Shown in pieces: positions 1 through 8,142 of a stretch of DNA of 64,000 nt (positions within the stretch are counted from its first letter, which is position 1; each line of letters opens with the position of its first letter). The notes under the pieces are model-generated. The model searched no databases, was not told the DNA's origin, and was given only the letters and a program-made list of their open reading frames with translations. The position numbers were made by a program, and so were the translations under genes. Source of the stretch: Actinomycetes bacterium (lineage in GTDB: Bacteria > Actinomycetota > Actinomycetes > Actinomycetales > Microbacteriaceae); contig JAEWJX010000079.1 in NCBI GenBank assembly GCA_023386365.1, positions 6,868 to 70,867 of the forward strand. The letters are read 5' to 3'.

Positions 1-2076
1 CTTCCCGTCCTCGCGCTCATGCTCTCGTGGCCGGATGCCGCGGTCGCGGCCATCGCCGGCGTCGCGATCGTCGGTGCGTGGGCGCTCGCAGCGCGCACGG
101 TGCCCGCCGCTCTGCGGCCACTCCACACGGGTGCGGGATTCGCCTACGCCCTCATCGCGGGCGCCGCGGGCCTCAGCCTGACCACGCTCGACGTGCTGCC
201 CATCCTCTGCCTCATCACCACGGCCGCCGCCCTCGTCGCGATCGCTGTGTCGCTGACCTCCTGGCTGCCGGTCGCCAGCTGGTACGCGGTGCTCGGTGTG
301 GCAGCGATCCCGTTCGGCCTCGGCATCGTCTCCGTTCTGATCGAACGAAGCGGTTGGACGGCCCTCTCGACCGGTGTGATGGCGCTCCTCGCCACCACCC
401 TGCTGTTGACCCGCCGCAGCGGCACCACCACGTTCCTGCGCGCCGGAGCGGCGGCGCTCATCGTGCCGATGCTCGCGGTCGTCGTCGTCTGCCTCACGGC
501 CGAACTCCCGCAGAGCGGCTCTCCGGTGGCCCTGCCGATCATCGCGGTGCTGGTTGCGTGTGCGCTGCCCACCACCGGAATCGTGCACGACGCGCTCGTC
601 CGACGGGGCTACTCCCCCACGGCCGCGTCCGCGGTGCGACTCGCGATCGAGTCATCGTCGCTCGTCACCGGCGCTCTGGCCGTGGTGCTGTCGCTCCAGC
701 GCTCCGCAGCCGGGCTCGAGATCGCGTTCGTCGTGCTGCTCCTCCTCGGCATCGGAGCGGCCGCCACCGCCCTCTGGCTGAAGCGCCGCTACGGGTGGTG
801 GACTGCATCCGCCGCCTGGACAGGTGCCCTCTGGTGTGCGTGGGCGATCGTCGGTGTGAACGTGCTGGAACCGTATCTCCTGCCGCCCGCCGCGGCCGCG
901 ATGATCGTCGGGCTCGTCCTCGTTGCGCGACGCCGTCGCGGACCCCGCGTGCGTCCCGCCGCTGCCTTGTTCGCGACCGGGCTGGGGGTGGCGCTCGTGC
1001 CGTCCCTCGCGATCCTGGCCGTCACCGGGAACGGAGCCCCGAACGCCGTCGACGATCCGTCGCTGTGGCGCTCGCTCGCGCTCATGCTCGCGGGAATCGT
1101 GCTGGTGGGATGTGCCGCGCTCACCACCCGCGCGCCCGGCGACGCCCCCACACGTTTCGAGGCGATCCGTGTGCCGCTGCTGCTCGGTGCCGTGGTCGCC
1201 GCGGCCGGCGGAGTGATCCAAGGCATCCGCTGGGGATGGGACCTGGATCCTCTCCCCCTCCCCGCCGTCCACCCGATGGTGCAGGTGCTGACGTTCGCCG
1301 TCATCGCCGCCGTCACGGCCGGCGCGGCAGCCCGGTTGGCGCAGGCGGCGGGCACGTCATCGCGCTGGATCTACGCACCGGCGCTGTTCTCCCTGGTGGT
1401 CGGGCCGATGGCCGCCATCTCCGACGACCCGGCGTCGATTTGGATCGTCTGGAGCCTGGAGATCCTGCTGCTCCTCATCATCGTCGCCACCGGATGGCGC
1501 GCGCGCGAACGTGCCGTGTACTTCCCGCCGATCTGGTTCCAGTGGGTACTCGCATGGGTGGTCGCCGTGGTCGCGTGGAGTCCGCGTGAGGTGCTCCGTG
1601 TCGAAGGCTTCTCGCTGCCGCTCGGCATCGCCCTGGTGCTCGTCGGAGCGATGGGTCTGCTGCGCGGCCGACGGCCGGCCGACGGCCCGCCGCGTCTCAC
1701 CAGCTGGCCGATCGGGTACGAAGGCTCGTGGCCGCTGCTGGCCCCCGGCATCATCGCCACGCTGCTTCCGTCGATCATGGCCACCTTCACCTCCCCCGAC
1801 ACCTGGCGTGCCATCACCGTCATCGCTCTCGCCCTGGTGGCGGTGCTGATCGGGGCGCGCAAGACGCTGGCTGCCCCCTTCATCCTGGGAATCGCCGCTC
1901 TGCCGCTCGAGATCCTCGTGGTGTTCCTGGTGCAGGTGGGCGGCACGATCAGCCCGCTGCTCTGGTGGATCACCCTTGCCACCGCCGGCATCGTGCTCCT
2001 GGTGATCGCTGTCGGCTGGGAGAGGCGGACGGGCTCAGACGCGACACTCGCCGCGCGCATCCGGGATCTGCGGTGA
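1..2076 (+). CDS. Large polytopic membrane protein, 5' end outside window
   Basis: The frame is open from base 1 and an internal Met lies at base 19, so the gene very probably begins upstream. At least 692 codons are visible. They are almost entirely hydrophobic helices separated by short Arg-rich loops, on the order of twenty membrane segments, ending in a short charged cytoplasmic-looking tail. I see no nucleotide-binding, transporter-signature or catalytic motif and do not recognise a family with confidence. It reads towards the Ser/Thr kinase gene, 60 bases downstream, but a separate promoter there suggests the kinase is not strictly dependent on it. Function unknown. Confidence 0.8.
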   Translation, partial: LPVLALMLSWPDAAVAAIAGVAIVGAWALAARTVPAALRPLHTGAGFAYALIAGAAGLSLTTLDVLPILCLITTAAALVAIAVSLTSWLPVASWYAVLGVAAIPFGLGIVSVLIERSGWTALSTGVMALLATTLLLTRRSGTTTFLRAGAAALIVPMLAVVVVCLTAELPQSGSPVALPIIAVLVACALPTTGIVHDALVRRGYSPTAASAVRLAIESSSLVTGALAVVLSLQRSAAGLEIAFVVLLLLGIGAAATALWLKRRYGWWTASAAWTGALWCAWAIVGVNVLEPYLLPPAAAAMIVGLVLVARRRRGPRVRPAAALFATGLGVALVPSLAILAVTGNGAPNAVDDPSLWRSLALMLAGIVLVGCAALTTRAPGDAPTRFEAIRVPLLLGAVVAAAGGVIQGIRWGWDLDPLPLPAVHPMVQVLTFAVIAAVTAGAAARLAQAAGTSSRWIYAPALFSLVVGPMAAISDDPASIWIVWSLEILLLLIIVATGWRARERAVYFPPIWFQWVLAWVVAVVAWSPREVLRVEGFSLPLGIALVLVGAMGLLRGRRPADGPPRLTSWPIGYEGSWPLLAPGIIATLLPSIMATFTSPDTWRAITVIALALVAVLIGARKTLAAPFILGIAALPLEILVVFLVQVGGTISPLLWWITLATAGIVLLVIAVGWERRTGSDATLAARIRDLR

Positions 2077-2123
2077 CTCCGGAGGTGAATGTCAAGGGCG
2101 CTGCAGCATCGCGGTAGCCCGCG

Positions 2124-2129
2124 TAACGT
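2124..2129 (+). promoter_or_regulatory. -10 hexamer of a leaderless promoter for the kinase gene
   Basis: TAACGT lies 7 bases before the GTG at 2137. This geometry recurs at many first genes in the window. It supports the GTG start rather than the upstream ATG at 2089. Confidence 0.5.
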
Positions 2130-2136
2130 CGAGCGG

Positions 2137-3309
2137 GTGGCAGAGTCGACAGACACACTCGAAACGACCCCTGCGGCCCCCAACCCGCGCCCCGGAACCA
2201 CCCTCGTCGGACGGTTCCGGCTCGAGGAGAGGATCGGCGCGGGCGGGATGTCGAGCGTGTATCGCGCAACCGACCAGGCGCTGGGTCGGGCAGTCGCCAT
2301 CAAGATCTTCCGCAGGGACGCCGCAGACGCATCCGACCTTCGACGGGAGCGCGAGGAGATCCGCACGATCGCGACCCTCGACCACCCCGCGATCGTGACG
2401 CTGTACGACGCGGTCGCAGACCCGGAGCGGGCCACCGCGGACGCCTTCCTTGTCATGCAGCTGATCGAGGGCGAGAGCCTGGCTCAACGGCTTTCCCGCG
2501 GGCCGCTCGCCGAGGAGCAGCCGGCGGCCATCGGCGCAGCCATCGCCGGCGCCCTCGCCTACGTGCACGCTCGGGGGATCATCCATCGTGACGTCAAACC
2601 GGGGAACATCCTCCTGCCTGGAGGAGACTCCACCGGCCCCGTCGCAATGCTGACCGATTTCGGCATCGCCCGAATCGTCGACGGCGCACGACTCACCGCT
2701 ACCGACACCGTGCTCGGAACGGCGAGCTACCTCAGCCCCGAGCAGGCGCGCGGTTGGCCGCTCGGGCCGGCCAGTGACATCTACTCGCTCGGGCTGGTGC
2801 TGCTCGAGTGCCTGACCGGCGTGCGTGCGTATCCCGGGTCAGCCGTGGAATCCGCGGTCGCGCGGCTGACCAGCGACCCTGACGTGCCCGACACGGTGGC
2901 GCCCGAGTGGCATCGGCTGCTCCGCGCCATGACCGCTCGCGAAGCGGGCGACCGACCGACCGCCGCGGAGGTCGCCAGCGAACTGTCCGGATGGTGGGCG
3001 CCCGCCGATGCCGTGACCGTGCCCATGCGGACCCCGGTCGTGGATGAGGATCTTCCCCCCACGACGGTGCTCCCGACAGCTGGGAACATGGATGCCGTCA
3101 CCGAGGAGCAGACGCGCTCTGTGCCCGTCCGGAAGAAGCGAAGGGCTGCCCTCCTTCTGGCGAGCATCGCCGCCGTGGTCGTCGGCGGAGGCGTCGCGGT
3201 CGGCCTCCTGTCGTCGTCGACCCCGGACACACCGACCGTCGAGTACCCGGCAGTCGAGGGAGACGTCGGAGTGCACCTCGAGCAGCTGCAGGAGAGTGTC
3301 GAACCATGA
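2137..3309 (+). CDS. Membrane-anchored Ser/Thr protein kinase (Hanks type)
   Basis: A 390-residue eukaryotic-like protein kinase that would phosphorylate Ser/Thr on cytosolic proteins. Counting from GTG 2137: glycine loop GAGGMSSVY at 34-42, ATP-anchoring Lys56 in AIKIF, catalytic HRDVKPGNIL at 150-159 with Asp152, DFG at 174-176, and a GTASYLSPEQA activation segment around 194-204. A Pro/Thr-rich juxtamembrane linker leads to one membrane helix (about 337-358). Only about 30 residues remain outside the cell, so the PASTA repeats of PknB-type kinases are absent. The ATG at 2089 would add 16 poorly supported residues, while a leaderless -10 favours GTG 2137. The stop overlaps the next gene by 4 bases, implying coupled translation. 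Confidence 0.93.
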   Translation: MAESTDTLETTPAAPNPRPGTTLVGRFRLEERIGAGGMSSVYRATDQALGRAVAIKIFRRDAADASDLRREREEIRTIATLDHPAIVTLYDAVADPERATADAFLVMQLIEGESLAQRLSRGPLAEEQPAAIGAAIAGALAYVHARGIIHRDVKPGNILLPGGDSTGPVAMLTDFGIARIVDGARLTATDTVLGTASYLSPEQARGWPLGPASDIYSLGLVLLECLTGVRAYPGSAVESAVARLTSDPDVPDTVAPEWHRLLRAMTAREAGDRPTAAEVASELSGWWAPADAVTVPMRTPVVDEDLPPTTVLPTAGNMDAVTEEQTRSVPVRKKRRAALLLASIAAVVVGGGVAVGLLSSSTPDTPTVEYPAVEGDVGVHLEQLQESVEP

Positions 3310-3731
3310 TCCGGACCATGATCACCGTCGGGGTCGCCGCAGTCGTCTTGACGCTCGTCGGCTGCGCGCCGACCTACTCGGATGCGACGGCGCAGGCGCT
3401 CCAGCAACAGGTTCTTCAGGTGACGGAAGCAGCAGCGGCAGGCGAGTGGGCCACCGCTCAGGGGGCACTCGATGCCCTGTCGGCGGAGGCTGACAAGGCA
3501 CATGACGAGGGACGTATCGACGACGAGCGGCTCGGAGAGATCAACTCCGCCATCTCGGTCGTCGCCGCCGACCTCGACGCCGGCATCGCAGCAGAGGCGG
3601 CGGCTGCAGCGGAAGCAGCCGCGGCAGCCGAACAGCAGCGCATCGCCGACGAGGAGGCAGCGGCTCCGCCGAACAAGGGCAAGAAGGACAGGGGACACGG
3701 GCCCAAGCCCAAAGGTCCCGGCCAAGGCTGA
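3306..3731 (+). CDS. Small Ala-rich lipoprotein coupled to the kinase
   Basis: A 141-residue exported lipoprotein. The signal peptide ends in the lipobox LVGC with Cys20 as the lipidated residue. The mature part is Ala/Gln/Glu-rich with a heptad-like pattern (about 25-115, probably helical or coiled coil) and ends in a basic Lys/Gly/Pro tail. The ATG overlaps the kinase stop in an ATGA, so the two are co-translated. Because the kinase has almost no extracellular domain, this lipoprotein is a candidate partner or sensor, but that is inference from linkage only. No family was recognised. Confidence 0.85.
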   Translation: MIRTMITVGVAAVVLTLVGCAPTYSDATAQALQQQVLQVTEAAAAGEWATAQGALDALSAEADKAHDEGRIDDERLGEINSAISVVAADLDAGIAAEAAAAAEAAAAAEQQRIADEEAAAPPNKGKKDRGHGPKPKGPGQG

Positions 3732-3764
3732 CGCGTACCTGCACGCATCCACGGCCTGACTGAG

Positions 3765-3838
3765 TAGGGCGGACGGGACTTGAACCCGTGACCGACGGAT
3801 TATGAGTCCGCTGCTCTAACCGGCTGAGCTACCGCCCC
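3765..3838 (-). tRNA. tRNA-Met (anticodon CAU), elongator
   Basis: A complete 74-nt cloverleaf. The acceptor stem is GGGGCGG/CCGCCCT with a terminal G-U pair, the D arm is GCTC/GAGC, and the anticodon loop is CTCATAA (CAU). The T arm is ACGGG/CCCGT with TTCAAGT, and the discriminator is A. The 3' CCA is not encoded. CAU also occurs in lysidine-modified tRNA-Ile. I prefer elongator Met, but sequence alone does not fully exclude Ile2. The initiator type is excluded by the paired acceptor end and the anticodon stem. Confidence 0.9.
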
Positions 3839-3881
3839 GCGACAACGCTACCGGGTGCACCGCATGCACCGCGCAGCGTCG

Positions 3882-5114
3882 TCAGCTGGATGCCGACTCG
3901 GGTTCCTCGTCGGTGACCGGGTCGACGACATCCTCGCCGCGGTACAGCGCCTCGAAGATGTCGAGGGTGCGCTGGATGTCGTGCACCTCGACCGTGTGCA
4001 GGGCACCCTTGCGCAGCCGCAGGATCTCGTCCGGCGACGCTGTCAGGATGGTGCGCAGGTGACCGGCGAGCTCGTCGACGTCACCCGGCTGGTACAGGTA
4101 GCCGTTCTCACCCGAATGCACCAGATGAGGCAGCGCCATCGCATCCGCGGCGACCACCGGAAGACCCGAGGCGAGCGCCTCCATGGTCGCGATCGATTGC
4201 AGCTCAGCGCGCGACGGCATGGCGAAGACCGACGCCTCGGTGAGCGTCCTGCGCATCTCCTCGTCCGAGACACGGCCCGTGAAACGCACCCGGTCGGCGA
4301 TACCGAGCTCGCGGGCACGTGCCTCCAGGTGCTTGCGCACCTCGCCGTCGCCCACGATGACGACGCGGACATCAAGATCCTGCAGCTTCACCGCGGCCTC
4401 GAGCACCTCGTGGATGTACTTCTCCTCGTCGAGGCGACCGAGGAACGCGATCACGTTCTCGCTGCGCGGCGACAGGTCGGCCGTGTAGAAGCTGGTGTCG
4501 ATGCCGCAGGAGATGGCGTGCACATGGTCGAGACCCGTACCGCGCTCGAAGAAGTCGGCGGCGCGTCGGGTGGGGGTGGTCACCGCATCCGCCATCGCGA
4601 ACCACTTGCGGGCCGCGTTCCACTGGATCCGCGCCAGCCAGCCCAGCATCGGCTTCGGCAGGATCGCCACATGCTGGAGGATGTTCTCCGGCATGATGTG
4701 GTTCGTTCCCACCAGTTCGATGTCGTGCTTCTTCGCCGACGTGGCGAGGCCGCGGCCGGCCACGATGTGCGACTGGAAGTGGATCGCGTCCGGCTGGATC
4801 TTGCGCACGATCTTCTCGGCGTTCGCCTTCACCCGCCACGGCAGCATGAACCGGAGCCACGGATGCGGGTACCACCGCCACGAATAGATGCGGTGCACCG
4901 TCATGTCGACACCCTCATGGGTCTCGGTGAAGGTGCCGACCCGGCCGTGGGCGGGCGCCATGACATGCACCTCATGGCCACGGCGCGCGAGGCCGGCCGC
5001 CAGGTTGCGCGTGAACGTGGCCGCCCCATTGACGTCGGGCAGGAAGGTGTCGGCCCCGATGAGGACCGTCAGCGGCGCAGGCGCGGCGGGGTTCGACGTC
5101 GAGGCGTCGGTCAC
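3882..5114 (-). CDS. Glycosyltransferase family 4 (GT-B fold)
   Basis: A 410-residue retaining glycosyltransferase that transfers a sugar from a nucleotide sugar to a lipid or glycan acceptor at the cytoplasmic membrane face. The N-terminal domain carries the acceptor-side pattern DTFLPDVNGAATF and NLAAGLARRGHEVHV. The C-terminal Rossmann domain has FLGRLDEEKYIHEVL and the conserved acidic region AMPSRAELQSIATMEALASG followed by LPVVA. GTG at 5114 is preferred because a GAGGG ribosome site sits 10 bases upstream. A TTG at 5123 is possible but too close to it. The gene follows the DMT-type gene by 42 bases on the same strand. Cell-wall glycolipid or exopolysaccharide synthesis is likely, but the substrate is unknown. 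Confidence 0.88.
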   Translation of the reverse strand: MTDASTSNPAAPAPLTVLIGADTFLPDVNGAATFTRNLAAGLARRGHEVHVMAPAHGRVGTFTETHEGVDMTVHRIYSWRWYPHPWLRFMLPWRVKANAEKIVRKIQPDAIHFQSHIVAGRGLATSAKKHDIELVGTNHIMPENILQHVAILPKPMLGWLARIQWNAARKWFAMADAVTTPTRRAADFFERGTGLDHVHAISCGIDTSFYTADLSPRSENVIAFLGRLDEEKYIHEVLEAAVKLQDLDVRVVIVGDGEVRKHLEARARELGIADRVRFTGRVSDEEMRRTLTEASVFAMPSRAELQSIATMEALASGLPVVAADAMALPHLVHSGENGYLYQPGDVDELAGHLRTILTASPDEILRLRKGALHTVEVHDIQRTLDIFEALYRGEDVVDPVTDEEPESASS

Positions 5115-5156
5115 TGAAGTCAATCCCTCGGTTCGGCGGTAAACAACCCCTCCAAA

Positions 5157-6110
5157 CTACCTCAGGGTCGACAGCTCCCCCGGCTCATCCCGTCGGTGCG
5201 TCTGCGGGTGATGCTTCGCCAACTGGAAGACGCCGAAGATCGCAACCGCGCCGGCGACCGCCGACACTGCGAGAGCCCAGTACGGCATCGCCGACGCCTC
5301 ACCCAGGATGAAGATGCCGATCGCGACCGCGACCAGGGGGTCGATCACGGTGAGACCCGCGATCACCAGGTCGGGCGCACCCACCGAGTAGGCCGTCTGC
5401 ACGAAGTAGAAGCCGAGCGCGAGCGCCAGCAGCAGGCTGATCCCGCCGACCACGGTGACCCAGTCGAAGTTGCCGTTCAGGAGGCGGTTGATGACCACCT
5501 TCGCGATACTGGCCACGAAGCCGTACAGGACGCCACCCGCGGCGATGTAGAACATCGCGTTGAGCTTCCTGCGGAAGAAAATGAACGCGGCGGCGAGGGC
5601 GAGCAGCACACCGGCGAGGATCGCCAGGATGACGATCAGTTGCTTCTCGGTGATCAGGTGCTCGGTCGCGTAGAACGCGGCCACCGTGACGAACACACCG
5701 ATGCCCACGACGCACATCGTGATGGCTGTGATCGCGTGCCGGTCGAGCTTCACCCGCGACACGCGCGCGTTGATGATCGAGGTGAGCACGAGCGCCACGA
5801 TGCCGATCGGCTGCACCACGATGAGCGGGGCGAAACCGAGCGCGGTGAGCTGGAACACGATCGCGAGGCCCAGCAGGATCGTGCCGATCACCCAGCTCGG
5901 ACGCTGCAGCAGGCGGAGGAACTGACCACCGGAGAGGCCCGCCTTCTCGCCCGAGCCGTAGCGCTCCTCGACCTTGGCGACGCCCCGGTGCTGCAGCTGG
6001 GCGCCGAGCGACAGGAAGACAGCACCGATCAGGGCGATGAGGATGCCGAGCGGCGCGGAGCCCGAGAACACTTCAGCGACCTCGTCGGCGAGGGGGACGA
6101 CGTCAGGCAC
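5157..6110 (-). CDS. DMT-superfamily (NIPA/EamA-like) membrane protein
   Basis: A 317-residue protein with about nine to ten hydrophobic helices after a short acidic N-terminus and a basic, His-containing C-tail. The patterns LIVVQPIGIVALVLTSIINA and GISLLLALALGFYFVQTAY are typical of DMT-family transporters; the overall shape resembles NIPA-type magnesium carriers more than sugar exporters. The substrate is not inferable. GTG at 6110 is preceded 6 bases upstream by a TAGATT -10, so the message is probably leaderless. It is transcribed away from the deformylase gene and towards the glycosyltransferase gene. Confidence 0.85.
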   Translation of the reverse strand: MPDVVPLADEVAEVFSGSAPLGILIALIGAVFLSLGAQLQHRGVAKVEERYGSGEKAGLSGGQFLRLLQRPSWVIGTILLGLAIVFQLTALGFAPLIVVQPIGIVALVLTSIINARVSRVKLDRHAITAITMCVVGIGVFVTVAAFYATEHLITEKQLIVILAILAGVLLALAAAFIFFRRKLNAMFYIAAGGVLYGFVASIAKVVINRLLNGNFDWVTVVGGISLLLALALGFYFVQTAYSVGAPDLVIAGLTVIDPLVAVAIGIFILGEASAMPYWALAVSAVAGAVAIFGVFQLAKHHPQTHRRDEPGELSTLR

Positions 6111-6116
6111 CTGTCG

Positions 6117-6144
6117 AATCTACCTGCCCGCGCGCCGATATCCT
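6117..6144. promoter_or_regulatory. Head-to-head leaderless promoters for the DMT and deformylase genes
   Basis: The minus-strand hexamer TAGATT (6117-6122) lies 6 bases before GTG 6110. The plus-strand hexamer TATCCT (6139-6144) lies 6 bases before ATG 6151. Only 16 bases separate the two -10 elements, so each -35 position falls on or next to the other promoter's -10. Confidence 0.55.
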
Positions 6145-6150
6145 GTGCGA

Positions 6151-6717
6151 ATGGCCGTTCTCCCGATCCTGATCTCCGGCGATCCGGTGCTGCACACCCG
6201 CGCCCGGGAGGTGGAGTCGATCGATGAGGGCCTGTACGCGCTCGTGCACGACATGGAGGACACCATGTCGGCCGCGCCCGGCGTGGGACTCGCCGCGCCG
6301 CAGGTGGGTGTGCCTCTGCGCCTGTTCGTCTACAACTGGCGCGACGAAGACGGCGAGCTCCACAGGGGCACCGCGATCAACCCGCAACTGCTGATTTCTC
6401 CCCCGCCCGTGGGTGAACCAGATCCCGACGAGGATTCGGAAGGCTGCCTCTCGATCCCCGGCGAGCGGTTCCCCCTGCTGCGCTCCCACACGGCCCTGCT
6501 GCGGGCGATCGAACTCGACGGCACACCTTACGAGGTGCTGGCCACCGGCTGGCTCGCGCGCATCTTCCAGCACGAGTTCGACCACCTCGACGGCATCCTC
6601 TACGCCGATCGTCTCGACGACGGCTACCACCGCGCCGCCCAGCGGGTCATCCGCCGACGCAAGTGGGGCGCGCCGGGACAGTCGTGGCTTCCGGGGCGCG
6701 ACCACCTCGAAGACTGA
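6151..6717 (+). CDS. def: Peptide deformylase
   Basis: A 188-residue metalloenzyme that removes the N-formyl group from nascent proteins. All three family motifs are intact: GVGLAAPQVG (44-53), EGCLS (97-101, metal-binding Cys99) and HEFDH (141-145, two metal His plus catalytic Glu142). The frame stays open further upstream, but ATG 6151 begins exactly where homologues begin and has a -10 hexamer 6 bases before it. The Arg-rich C-terminus is common in actinobacterial deformylases. The gene stands alone, convergent with azlD. Confidence 0.96.
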   Translation: MAVLPILISGDPVLHTRAREVESIDEGLYALVHDMEDTMSAAPGVGLAAPQVGVPLRLFVYNWRDEDGELHRGTAINPQLLISPPPVGEPDPDEDSEGCLSIPGERFPLLRSHTALLRAIELDGTPYEVLATGWLARIFQHEFDHLDGILYADRLDDGYHRAAQRVIRRRKWGAPGQSWLPGRDHLED

Positions 6718-6732
6718 GCGCCGCGTCGGAAC

Positions 6733-7047
6733 TCAGGGCATCCAGCCGAGAAGTCGGATGAGGGCCGCGACGAGCGCGGCTGCCACCACCGCGACGATGA
6801 ACGGCGCCCGCGCCCAGAACAGCACGGCCGCCACCAGCACCGCGGGAACCCGGGCGTCGACCTCGATCCCGCCCGCGCGCTCCAGCGTCTGCGTCGCCGT
6901 GAGAGCGGCGAGGAGGGCGACGGTCAACAGGTTCGCGACACGCGCGGGCGTCGGACGTTCGAGGAGCTGCGGCGGAACCAGGTAACCCGCGAGCTTGAGC
7001 GCAAACACCGCGATCGACGCGATGAGGATCACATGCCAGACCGTCAT
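6733..7047 (-). CDS. azlD: AzlD family small subunit of a branched-chain amino acid exporter
   Basis: A 104-residue protein with about four membrane helices and the length and pattern of AzlD: VWHVILIASIAVFALKLAGY, then RVANLLTVALLAALTATQ, then two C-terminal helices. AzlCD-type pairs export branched-chain or other hydrophobic amino acids. The ATG overlaps the azlC stop (ATGA), so it is translationally coupled. It is the last gene of the kinase-receiver-azlC-azlD operon. Confidence 0.87.
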   Translation of the reverse strand: MTVWHVILIASIAVFALKLAGYLVPPQLLERPTPARVANLLTVALLAALTATQTLERAGGIEVDARVPAVLVAAVLFWARAPFIVAVVAAALVAALIRLLGWMP

Positions 7048-7751
7048 GCGGGCCTCCTCGCGAAGAGGTTGCCGACTCCCACGATCACCGCGACGAGAGC
7101 GGCGGCGAGCACGGGGATCCCCGGGGGGAGCACCGGGATGAGCGCGGTGGCGACCACCCCCGCCGCGATGGCGACGATGACCGGCTGGCGCGCCGTCAGC
7201 CGCGGCCAGAGCAGGCCGAGGAACGCGGCCGCCGCTGCGGCATCCAGCCCGTACTGACGTACATCGCCGACGAGGTCGCCGAGAAGCGCGCCCAGAAGGG
7301 TCGTCAGGTTCCATCCGACGTAGATGACCGCGCCCGTCACCCAGAACCCGACTCGCTGGCCGCGGATGGTGGGTTGCGCGGTGGCGACGGCGGTGGACTC
7401 GTCGATGGTCCACTGAGCGGCGACGAGGCGCTTCCACCACGGTCCGCCGACGATGGGTGACATCCGCATCGAGTATAGGGCGTTGCGCGCACCGAGCAGC
7501 GCCGCGCTGGTGATCGCCGCGGGCCCCGCCGCGACACCACCGGATGCGAGCACCCCGATGAGGGCGAACTGCGAGCCTCCGGAGAACATGAACAGGCTCA
7601 GCACGCACGCCTGCCACACGTCGAGGCCCGACGCGACCGCGAGGGCGCCGAACGAGACCCCGTACGCGGAGACCGCGAGCCCAACGCCCAAGGCTGCGCG
7701 GATCGCCGGGCCGGCGGGATCCGTCACGGCGTGCGGGTCAGAGTTCGCCAC
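7044..7751 (-). CDS. azlC: AzlC family permease, large subunit of amino acid exporter
   Basis: A 235-residue permease with about seven to eight hydrophobic segments. The AzlC landmarks GVSFGALAVASGLDVWQA, SLFMFSGGSQFALIGVL and the LGARNALYSMRMSPIV region are all present. With AzlD it should form an inner-membrane exporter of branched-chain amino acids. The GTG start at 7751 lies inside the response-regulator gene (14-base overlap) and no independent promoter is visible. Export is therefore tied to expression of the kinase and receiver. The substrate could also be another hydrophobic amino acid or analogue. Confidence 0.9.
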   Translation of the reverse strand: MANSDPHAVTDPAGPAIRAALGVGLAVSAYGVSFGALAVASGLDVWQACVLSLFMFSGGSQFALIGVLASGGVAAGPAAITSAALLGARNALYSMRMSPIVGGPWWKRLVAAQWTIDESTAVATAQPTIRGQRVGFWVTGAVIYVGWNLTTLLGALLGDLVGDVRQYGLDAAAAAAFLGLLWPRLTARQPVIVAIAAGVVATALIPVLPPGIPVLAAALVAVIVGVGNLFARRPA

Positions 7752-8142
7752 GATACGCGGCGGCCTCGCGGATGACCGTGAACAGGGCCTCCGGGTCGAC
7801 GTCCTTGTAGAGGATGGCGTACGCGCCCGAGACTGCAGCCGCGGCGACGTGGTCGTCGAGATCGACGGTCGCCAGGAGCAGCACGCGAGGCAGCACGCCG
7901 AGCGCGCGCACCTGGGGGTCCTCGCGGATGCGGGCAGCGGCGGCCAGACCGTTCACGCGCGGCATCTGCACATCCATCAGCACCACGTCGACAGGTTCGC
8001 GTCGCAGGATGCCGAGAGCCTGGGCTCCGTCACCGGCCTGCGCGACGACCGCGAGATCCGGCTGCGACTCCAGCAGCAACCGGTAGCCGGCCCGCTGCTC
8101 CGCGGAGTCGTCGACCAGCAGGATTCGGATCGGCTCGCTCAC
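7738..8142 (-). CDS. Receiver-only response regulator (no output domain)
   Basis: A 134-residue CheY-like receiver. It has the acidic pair Asp11-Asp12, phospho-acceptor Asp57 in VVLMDVQMP, the switch Thr92 and Lys113. The protein stops right after the last receiver helix; there is no LuxR helix-turn-helix although the sequence is NarL-like. The GTG start overlaps the kinase stop by 4 bases and its 3' end overlaps azlC by 14. It may control by protein contact, act as a phosphate sink, or be a NarL regulator that lost its DNA-binding half. I find no leftover HTH-coding sequence between it and azlC. Confidence 0.88.
   Translation of the reverse strand: MSEPIRILLVDDSAEQRAGYRLLLESQPDLAVVAQAGDGAQALGILRREPVDVVLMDVQMPRVNGLAAAARIREDPQVRALGVLPRVLLLATVDLDDHVAAAAVSGAYAILYKDVDPEALFTVIREAAAYRGEL

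Noticed and set aside
3765..3838. tRNA-Ile with lysidine-modified CAU anticodon
   Set aside because: Possible in principle, but the elongator Met identity fits better; only a tRNA-specific model could settle it.
3855..5117. A 420-codon plus-strand frame over the family 4 glycosyltransferase
   Set aside because: Shadow of the minus-strand gene; no start signal or recognisable domain.
7738..8142. Receiver gene as a pseudogene remnant of a NarL regulator
   Set aside because: The frame is intact with all receiver residues and tight overlaps on both sides; no HTH remnant follows.
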